A stretch of 30,998 nt of DNA. Source: an uncultured Bacilli bacterium (GTDB lineage: Bacteria > Bacillota_I > Bacilli_A > RF39 > UBA660). Below are positions 26,701-30,998 of this stretch, piece by piece. The position numbers and the translations under genes were made by a program. How positions within the stretch are numbered: position 1 is the stretch's first letter; each line of letters begins with the position of its first letter. The stretch is taken from contig CANRCI010000006.1 in NCBI GenBank assembly GCA_947629075.1, forward strand, positions 1 to 30,998, written 5' to 3'. The notes under the pieces were generated by a model. That model had not been told where the DNA came from and searched no databases. It worked only from the letters and a program-made list of their open reading frames with translations.

Positions 26701-28489
26701 ATATCATGATGATTTGAATTCGGTATTTATAAGAAATGTATACAATCCTGATTTTTCTGATGTCAATGCTTTCTTAACTGCAACTTTACCTATAACATCG
26801 TACTCAATCGATCGTATTCTTTTAAAGAGTATCGATTTAGAGATAGAACTTAAAAAAGATGAGACTAAAGAATTTGCTTTTGCATTAGGTGCTGAAAAGA
26901 ATTTAGATGATATTAAAGAATTGATTGATAAATATAGTGATGTAAAAAAGATCGATCAAGAATTAGAACACGTCACTTCTTTCTGGGAAGAGATGTTAGA
27001 TGTAGTTAAGGTTAAAACAGAAGATGATAGTTTCAACTATATGATGAATGGTTGGTATCTATATCAAACAATTGCTTCTCGTCTTTACGCTAGAGCTGGG
27101 TTCTATCAAGTTGGTGGTGCTTTTGGGTTTAGAGACCAGTTACAAGACGCTACTAATATTTGTCTAGTTCATCCCGAATTTACGAAAGATCAAATAATTA
27201 ATAATGCTAAACATCAATTCATGGAAGGTGATGTTCTTCACTGGTGGCATGATCAAAATAGATTGGGACTTAGAAGTAGATATAAAGATGATTTCTTGTG
27301 GTTGGTATATGCCGTTAGTGAATATACTAGAATTACCGGTGATTATGCCATTTTAGACGAAAGAGTTCCATTTGTCAGTGGACCACTTTTAGCAGATAAC
27401 GAAGAAGAAAGAGGAATAACTTATAACTATACTAGACAAAAGGCTACGCTTTTCAACCACTGCTTAATTGCTTTGAATCGTTCGATGACGCAGATGGGTA
27501 AAAACAATTTACCACTCATCGGTGGAGGAGATTGGAACGATGGAATGAATAAAGTAGGAATAAAAGGTCGAGGAACTAGCGTTTGGTTGGGATTTTTCCA
27601 ATACATAATTATTGAACGCTTTATCGAGATGACTAAGAATGCTAATTTTAGTAAACCGATCAATTATAAAAAATATGAAGATCATCTTAAGAAATTAAAA
27701 ACAGCCTTAAACGAAGTTGGTTGGGAAGAAAACTATTACTTAAGAGCGTTCTTTGATAACGGTAAGAAATTGGGATCTATTTATAATGATGAATGTAAAA
27801 TTGATTTAATTTCCCAAAGTTTTGCTGTATTATCAGGGGTTGCTCCTAAAGAAAATGTTGAAAAACTAATCGATGCCGTTGAAGATAATTTAGTGGATAA
27901 AAAATTAAAAATTGTTAAACTTTTAACTCCAGCATTTGTCAATTCTAAAGATGTTCCGGGATATATTATGGATTATCCTGAAGGAGTAAGAGAAAACGGT
28001 GGTCAATATACCCACTCCGTATCTTGGTATTTAATAGCCCTAATCAAATTGGGATATTATGATCGTGCTTACGAATATTACAGTATGATCAATCCGATTA
28101 ACCGCAGTAAGACGAAAAAAGATGTCGATGTATATCAGGTAGAACCTTATGTCATAGCAGGAGACATCTATAGCAATAAAAACAATCCAGCTAGAGGTGG
28201 ATGGACTTGGTATTCTGGAAGTAGTGGTTGGTTCTACAATATTGGATTAAGAGATATTTTAGGATTCGATAAGAAAGGTGATACTTTAAAGATTACTCCT
28301 CACGTTCCTAAAAACTGGAAAAACTTTGAATTAGAATATAAATACTTAGATACTACTTATAAATTTGTAGTAAAAGTAAATAGTAGCAAACATATTACCA
28401 AGTTGGATGGTAAAGAATTAAAAGATAATATTATTAAATTAAAGAATGATAAGAAGAAACATGATGTTGAGATAATGGTAAAGAAATAG
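20786..28489 (+). CDS. Cyclic beta-1,2-glucan synthase-like protein (GT84-GH144-like-GH94)
   Basis: A 2567-residue enzyme with the NdvB/ChvB/Cgs architecture. The N-terminal region (1-320) is soluble; a transmembrane pair lies at about 322-370. The glycosyltransferase domain (about 390-720) has DTD at 537-539 and QSRW at 683-686 (QXXRW), and is followed by membrane segments at about 730-785, 795-830 and 860-900. The glycoamylase/GH144-like domain (about 950-1330) includes SPTDIGMS (956), HLYNWY and HHQGMI (1264). Beta-sandwich parts follow, and the GH94 phosphorylase barrel begins near RDQLQD (2116) and includes GGGDWNDGMN with Asp2249. In known enzymes the GT84 part elongates beta-1,2-glucan from UDP-glucose, the middle domain cyclises and GH94 controls length. 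Bacterial relatives are 2,800 or so residues, so this is near full length. No frameshift was seen. Product identity is inferred. Confidence 0.92.
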   Translation: MKASYKNFRKDYRNISNYYDYLVKLTKNHTFVGTTNEWIIDNYYLVVELKNLMRKRFHNNLKVKKLVAENEEIFDLLLDIYEKHNYNVGFKTLIRELNMYQTKNNVYFSYSTISIIDVFLTFIIMNKLNELCKKKWYKQEQKEKVKVLMAKIEKAKNEDDFFDLKDFITIDDYIVEHPDYLAHLYSELKELGEISNDIFVDLNKLLSKNKINLKKIINDEHEDSINNNILVSNLINDLKMVIRLDSVVLLDKISRTEKLLLKDPIYDEMTPETKAMYRKQIVKNSEKADEEEYDYVNKLIMKCDHKKEHIGFYIFPKENLQLRSVLYVTSILVFTVLISYLLSPYLLQNRLLSFVLLLIPISELVIQTINKILTKIFPVKPMPKLDYSKGIPKKDATMVVIATIVKDTKKIDDLFAVLETYHIEGNTNNLYFTLLGDCKENNEQDYELDEEIAQYGLNKVKSLNEKYGKDYFHFVYRRRAFNPAEGKYLGYERKRGGLIHFNKLLLNKLSKKEKEKYVYVETVSKLKEKIKYVITLDTDNKFVLSSAQKMVGLMAHPLNKPVLNREKTKVIGGYGIVQSRLSIDIESTNKSAYSQLMAGIGGFDVYSTIVPNFYYDLFREGSFCGKGIYDLEVFDTVISNTFPENLILSHDLIEGNYLRCGYASDIELIDDFPAEFLVDASRQSRWARGDVQVTGWLKNTVKNAKGEKVKNPLNLIERFKIFDNIRRMLIDPVLLVLIFLAFFYAKTSPLVTLLVVLIVIFLPMLLYLKDFLRLQNAKMLSFKYYDDLVFGNFAIISRVLISFVTIPYYTYLYLNSMIRSIYRMTISHRNLLNWVTAEDAAKTINNDLTTYIKAFKPNYFAVLVLLIICALNGFKYAIAIAILSLLLLFAPFLMNMISKSEEDKSRDLKESEKTDVREIAFRTWLYFDSLLTEKNNYLIPDNYQVNREEKADNKTSPTDIGMSINAIISAKELGFIGRDKCLSLLNGIITTLEKMEKWNGHLYNWYNIERLEKLYPYYVSSVDSANLAASLLTLKGFLDQYDQSLKERVSDLFEAMNFKVFYTKEDVFSIGYDSIEDRLSPYNYNKFASESRILSFVSIVKGDAPSKHWLCLDKTLTKYKRRKGLVSWSGTSFEYFMPLIFMKSYPNTLLDESYFFAEFCQKEYMQEVDKNMPWGISESAYAELDDGLNYKYQAFSTPYLKVIEDKKQRVVLSPYSSALAITISPKEVYKNLKKFKEIEMYGDLGFYEAFDYDNNQKVLAYFAHHQGMILSALTNYLQNGVIQDYFHQDLRVKAFELLLKEKVQLNPVIDLKMFGYKKYNYDRETVENDIREFNYLSEVPEISVLSNSKYTVLINDRGNGFSRYMTTQLNRYRKITEQDYGNFLYIKDKSTGKVWSNTYAPTNVIPEKYNVVFATDRIKFTRYDNQITTKTEIIVAQKNNAEIRKITLKNHSDEEREIELTTYNEPIIEENIVDITHRTFNNLFINSEFDEASKTLLVCRKNNSKKSKAYFVGKIFIDTDIDYPVTYETERKNFIGRNRNVDDPVALHQTDLNNTVGDNIDPVMSMRTSVVIGPGESREVYVINGYAKSKNQALDITNDYSSIINIKNAFSYATIANNINTKLLDLSGPEMRNYNIMLNYLYQTSKRFVNDERKEILSRNSLNQTNLWKFSITGDRPIILVEIRESESLNFIRELLKAYEYFKTRGIFIDIVILNLEKDKYKPIISRAVEQEMYRMNTLLDFGDTPGVVYTLDGNEVNDAERLLLHMVARLKFDAEKDKSLSESIIKMQLENKMGSYSVKQIAEAKPVNNMSKKLEYYNGYGGFDKDGKEYVVTNPDTPTPWFNVIANPNFGTIVSNNGCGFTYAYNSQMFKITSWTNDIVLNDKSEGIKIDDVETNPSLARHGYGYSKFESSGADYELDTTQFVSRDENIKFYRCSLKNTSKKTKKYKLSFWINPTFGPNEEKSSRYLLTEYHDDLNSVFIRNVYNPDFSDVNAFLTATLPITSYSIDRILLKSIDLEIELKKDETKEFAFALGAEKNLDDIKELIDKYSDVKKIDQELEHVTSFWEEMLDVVKVKTEDDSFNYMMNGWYLYQTIASRLYARAGFYQVGGAFGFRDQLQDATNICLVHPEFTKDQIINNAKHQFMEGDVLHWWHDQNRLGLRSRYKDDFLWLVYAVSEYTRITGDYAILDERVPFVSGPLLADNEEERGITYNYTRQKATLFNHCLIALNRSMTQMGKNNLPLIGGGDWNDGMNKVGIKGRGTSVWLGFFQYIIIERFIEMTKNANFSKPINYKKYEDHLKKLKTALNEVGWEENYYLRAFFDNGKKLGSIYNDECKIDLISQSFAVLSGVAPKENVEKLIDAVEDNLVDKKLKIVKLLTPAFVNSKDVPGYIMDYPEGVRENGGQYTHSVSWYLIALIKLGYYDRAYEYYSMINPINRSKTKKDVDVYQVEPYVIAGDIYSNKNNPARGGWTWYSGSSGWFYNIGLRDILGFDKKGDTLKITPHVPKNWKNFELEYKYLDTTYKFVVKVNSSKHITKLDGKELKDNIIKLKNDKKKHDVEIMVKK

Positions 28490-28497
28490 GTGAATAT

Positions 28498-29702
28498 ATG
28501 AATTTTGATTTTAAAACTTATATGAATAAATATTTAGAATTAAATGATGAATTTTATAACCAGAAAGACGAAGTGATAAAAAATAGGTTTAATAGTGATT
28601 TAAGTCAATGGTTAGATGTAAAAACTTATATAAGTGAAGAAGAGAAGAACAGGATAGAAACAGTTGGTGAAAAAATAAGGTCGATCTGTGATGTTTTTGT
28701 AGTAATTGGAATAGGTGGATCTTATATGGGAAGTAAAGCTGTTATCGAAGCTCTTCTTCCTCTTTACGATAGGAAAAAACCAGAGATTATCTTTCTAGGG
28801 ATAAATTTAGATCCTGATTACATTAATGAGACTTTAAATTATATTAAAGATAAGGATATCTGTGTCAATGTTATATCAAAATCTGGTAATACTCTAGAGC
28901 CTTCACTTGCTTTTGATATGGTTTTAAAAATTATGCGTGAAAAGTATAGTGAAGAAGAATTGCAAGATAGGGTATATATTACGACGGATAGAGAAAGCGG
29001 TACTTTGAGAAGGCTTGTTAATGAGAAGGGGTATGTCTCTTTTGAAGTTCCTCGAAATGTCGGAGGACGATTTAGTGTGTTTACTCCGGTCGGACTTTTA
29101 CCATTGAAAGTTGCCGGTATTGATTTAGATGATTTTCTGGATGGTGCTAAAGTTGGTAATAATTATTTAGATGATGCTTTTAAGTATGCTAGAATAAGAG
29201 ATATCATGTTGAAGAGTAATCGCTATATCGAATCGACAACTGTTTACCACTTCAAACTATTTTATTTTACAGAATGGGTAAAACAACTATTTGCTGAGAC
29301 ACAGGGAAAGAACAACTCTGGAATAATGCCTATTACTTCGCTTAACAGTCGTGACTTACATTCAATTGGTCAATATTTTCAACAGGGAAGCCCTATCGTT
29401 TTTGAAACTGTAATTGGTGTTGATAATGAAAGTGATATTTCGATTGATGGTAGCAAACTTACTTTAAAAGATATAAATGATATCGTAAGAGATAGGTTGC
29501 TTTGGCACACTTTAATGGTCATACACCTAGTATCATGATTAACATTGAACGTTTAGATGCCAAAAATTTAGGAATGTTACTACAGTTTTACATCCTTACA
29601 GCGATTATTGGTTCACTATATTTGGATCAAAATCCATTTGATCAACCCGGGGTGGAAGATTATAAAAAACTAGTTAATCAAGAATTGGAAAATAATAAGT
29701 AA
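28498..29702 (+). pseudogene. pgi: Glucose-6-phosphate isomerase, frameshifted near the 3' end
   Basis: Codes for phosphoglucose isomerase (glucose 6-phosphate to fructose 6-phosphate). The first frame, 28498-29538, gives 346 residues including VIGIGGSYMGSKAV, ISKSGNTLEPS, the signature GGRFSVFTPVGLLPL, ETQGKNNSGIMP and LHSIGQYFQQGSP. It then ends with an unrelated tail (WHTLMVIHLVS). The missing C terminus continues in another frame from about 29502 to 29702: LAHFNGHTPSIMINI, then NPFDQPGVEDYKK, the conserved Pgi end. Joining at CTTTGG (about 29499-29504) requires one extra base; an added T gives RLLLAHF, which restores the protein. This is either a real inactivating deletion or a sequence error; no slippery heptamer for programmed shifting is present. 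It starts eight bases after the glucan synthase stop with AGGTGA. Confidence 0.85.
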
Positions 29703-29706
29703 TAAT

Positions 29707-29741
29707 AAATTGTTCTTAATGAATGTTAGGAACAATTTTTT
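29707..29741 (+). terminator. Intrinsic terminator of the glucan synthase-pgi unit
   Basis: AAATTGTTC (29707-29715) pairs with GAACAATTT (29730-29738); weaker inner pairs shorten the loop. T run 29736-29741. Confidence 0.8.
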
Positions 29742-29761
29742 GTTTGAAAAAATTTAATAGT

Positions 29762-29790
29762 TTGAAAAAAACAATAAAACTATATATAAT
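29762..29790 (+). promoter_or_regulatory. Promoter of ntdP
   Basis: TTGAAA (29762-29767), 17-base spacer, TATAAT (29785-29790). Start near 29797, so the leader before ATG 29811 is about 14 bases, carrying AGAGGA. Confidence 0.75.
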
Positions 29791-29810
29791 ACTAATTGGA
29801 AAGAGGATGT

Positions 29811-30347
29811 ATGAAAAAAATAAATAAAGGAGACAGATTGATAATGCACAGCTATAAACACGATGGTAAAATTCATAGATCGTGGGATGAAGCTGTTTTG
29901 CTCGATGAAAACGAAGATTATTTAGTCTTTGGTAATGAGCGAACTCTAGTAGTAGAATCAGATGGCAGAACTTGGAGAACTAAAGAACCAGCCATTTTAT
30001 ATTTCTACAAAAACTCTTGGTTTAATGTCATCGGGCAGCTTAAATCAAATGGTATATATTATTATTGTAATATTGCATCACCATTTATAATTGAAGATGA
30101 CGCAATAAAATTTATCGATTATGATTTAGATCTCAGAGTATTTCCTGATGGATCATTTAAGATTCTAGATCGTAGTGAATATAAATACCATAAACGAAAG
30201 ATGAATTATTCTAGTGATTTAGATAAAATAATTAGAAGTGAATTAGACAATCTGATAGAAATGGCTCGAAATAAAAAGGGTCCATTCGTTCATGAAGAGA
30301 TAATGAAATATCATGAAGAATATGACAAATTAACAAAAAAGGCGTAG
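29811..30347 (+). CDS. ntdP: Nucleoside tri-/diphosphate phosphatase (DUF402 family)
   Basis: Cytoplasmic metal-dependent phosphatase of the UPF0374/DUF402 family, typified by S. aureus SA1684 and B. subtilis YgaC, which hydrolyse nucleoside tri- and diphosphates. Family segments are MHSYKHDGKIHRSWDEAVL (12-30), ESDGRTWRTKEPAILYF (49-65), WFNVIG (70-75), YYYCNIASPF (83-92) and DYDLDLRVFPDG (103-114), with the conserved acidic cluster expected for metal binding. Length 178 is normal. ATG 29811 is chosen over the in-frame TTG at 29796, because the latter lies at the predicted transcription start and the N terminus then matches the family. It has its own promoter and is the last gene before the rRNA operon. 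Confidence 0.93.
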   Translation: MKKINKGDRLIMHSYKHDGKIHRSWDEAVLLDENEDYLVFGNERTLVVESDGRTWRTKEPAILYFYKNSWFNVIGQLKSNGIYYYCNIASPFIIEDDAIKFIDYDLDLRVFPDGSFKILDRSEYKYHKRKMNYSSDLDKIIRSELDNLIEMARNKKGPFVHEEIMKYHEEYDKLTKKA

Positions 30348-30370
30348 CATTTGATATATACGTTCTTTTT
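30339..30370 (+). terminator. Possible weak terminator of ntdP
   Basis: GGCGTA (30340-30345 region) can pair with TACGTT (30358-30363 region) using two G-U pairs, and a run of T follows (30366-30373). The stem is marginal. Confidence 0.35.
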
Positions 30371-30373
30371 TTT

Positions 30374-30435
30374 GTAAAAAAAAGTAAAAAAAATTGTAAA
30401 AAGTTGTTGACTTTACATTTTAAGTTTGCTATTCT
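30374..30435 (+). promoter_or_regulatory. rRNA operon promoter P1 with A-tract upstream element
   Basis: TTGACT (30407-30412), 17-base spacer, TATTCT (30430-30435). Upstream 30374-30402 is three short A tracts separated by GT or TTGT, like an UP element. Start near 30442. Confidence 0.7.
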
Positions 30436-30444
30436 TGGAATGTA

Positions 30445-30465
30445 CCTTTTGAAAAGGGCTTTTTT
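30445..30465 (+). terminator. Short U-tailed hairpin just after P1
   Basis: CCTTT (30445-30449) pairs with AAAGG (30453-30457) around TGA, then GGC-type sequence and T6 (30460-30465). It begins within a few bases of the predicted P1 start, so it may be a back-up terminator for ntdP or an attenuator of P1 transcripts. No gene longer than 16 codons is visible in 30348-30880. Confidence 0.35.
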
Positions 30466-30610
30466 ATGGGAATAATTACTGTAAAAAAGTGGAAATATTT
30501 TAATAGATTTTCATAGAATATAGAGAATGTGAAAAATAATTAAAAGTTTTCCAAAACGGCATTTTGTTGTCATTAAAGGTAAGCGATAATCAACGTATCG
30601 CGGTGTGTCC

Positions 30611-30660
30611 AAAAAAAAGTAAAAAAAGTTGTTGACATTATTAATTTAGTTTGATAAATT
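30611..30660 (+). promoter_or_regulatory. rRNA operon promoter P2 with A-tract upstream element
   Basis: Perfect TTGACA (30632-30637), 17-base spacer, TAAATT (30655-30660) with TGA extension (30652-30654). A8-GT-A7-GTTG directly precedes the -35, the same layout as in P1 and P3. Confidence 0.78.
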
Positions 30661-30720
30661 ATTAAACGTTGGCACAAAAAAGGATGCAAAAAAAATGTGA
30701 CAAATGTGCCTATATCAAAT

Positions 30721-30771
30721 GTAAAAAAATGCAAAAAAAGTATTGACTTGATGGGATATGTTTGATATATT
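30721..30771 (+). promoter_or_regulatory. rRNA operon promoter P3 with A-tract upstream element
   Basis: TTGACT (30743-30748), 17-base spacer, TATATT (30766-30771) with TGA extension (30763-30765). Two A7 tracts precede the -35. Start near 30778, about 105 bases before mature 16S rRNA. Confidence 0.78.
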
Positions 30772-30808
30772 AATAACGCAACTCGTAAAAAAGTTGCAAA
30801 GAAGATTT

Positions 30809-30816
30809 TGATCTTT
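30809..30816 (+). promoter_or_regulatory. rRNA antitermination boxA
   Basis: TGATCTTT, followed by GAAAACTGA, is the standard Bacilli rRNA leader element (TGCTCTTT-type boxA) bound by NusB/NusE as RNA. It is about 68 bases before the 16S 5' end. Confidence 0.7.
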
Positions 30817-30883
30817 GAAAACTGAGCAAAACGTCAATTTTGAGTAAGCTAGGATAAAAAAGTAAATCAAACTTAAAAATATA

Positions 30884-30998
<115 letters not shown>

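Noticed and set aside
29495..29510. Programmed ribosomal -1 frameshift in pgi
   Set aside because: The zero-frame codons CTT TGG do not form an X-XXY-YYZ slippery heptamer and no strong downstream hairpin is evident. Mutation or sequence error explains it better.
30711..30770. Inverted copies of TATATCAAA/TTTGATATA around P3
   Set aside because: AT-only sequence, widely spaced, one arm is the P3 -10 itself; likely compositional chance.

Overview
The window is AT-rich bacterial DNA with short intergenic gaps, mostly co-oriented genes and U-tailed hairpins after most transcription units. Family content (ClpP, Spo0A, independent phosphoglycerate mutase, a DUF402 nucleotide phosphatase, a TGS-domain nucleoside kinase, a Gram-positive type LexA box and a Bacilli-style 16S leader) points to a Bacillota/Bacilli lineage, possibly one of the uncultured gut groups near Erysipelotrichia or the Mollicutes. 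TGA works as a stop codon (for example at 11010-11012, 17812-17814 and 20704-20706), so the Mycoplasma/Spiroplasma genetic code is not used. A full-length Spo0A suggests descent from, or membership of, a spore-forming group. The species cannot be named from this sequence alone.

Layout. (1) 1-315: 5' part of clpP on the minus strand. (2) 505-4632: three consecutive membrane proteins that each begin with the same CX2C-X10-CX2C zinc ribbon, followed by one transmembrane helix and a different ectodomain; the middle one is a clostripain-type (C11) protease. (3) 4809-7486: a TGS-domain nucleoside kinase and gapA. (4) 7604-11739: pgk, a flippase-like membrane protein, a GT4 glycolipid glucosyltransferase and tpiA in one run. 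(5) 11873-12646: spo0A with a perfect 0A box upstream. (6) 12753-15541: an AAA/DUF4143 ATPase with a degenerate nuclease motif, then gpmI. (7) 15622-18778: a Y-family DNA polymerase under a probable LexA box, a putative HExxH metalloprotease and a membrane-anchored polysaccharide deacetylase. (8) 18814-20106, minus strand: a DUF308-like membrane protein fused to a putative permuted papain-like domain. (9) 20176-20706: a Nudix hydrolase. (10) 20786-29702: a 2567-residue cyclic beta-1,2-glucan synthase-like enzyme followed by a frameshifted pgi. (11) 29811-30347: ntdP. (12) 30348-30998: three tandem rRNA promoters with A-tract upstream elements, a boxA and the start of 16S rRNA.

Function. Five steps of lower and upper glycolysis are represented (pgi, gapA, pgk, tpiA, gpmI), interleaved with envelope genes (glycolipid synthesis, glycan deacetylation, glucan synthesis) and with the sporulation master regulator. 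The best candidates for undescribed biology are the zinc-ribbon membrane trio, the DUF308/papain-like fusion and the cyclic-glucan synthase in a small-gene Bacilli context. The regulatory sites with strongest sequence support are the 0A box at spo0A, the LexA box at the polymerase gene and the triple rrn promoter.
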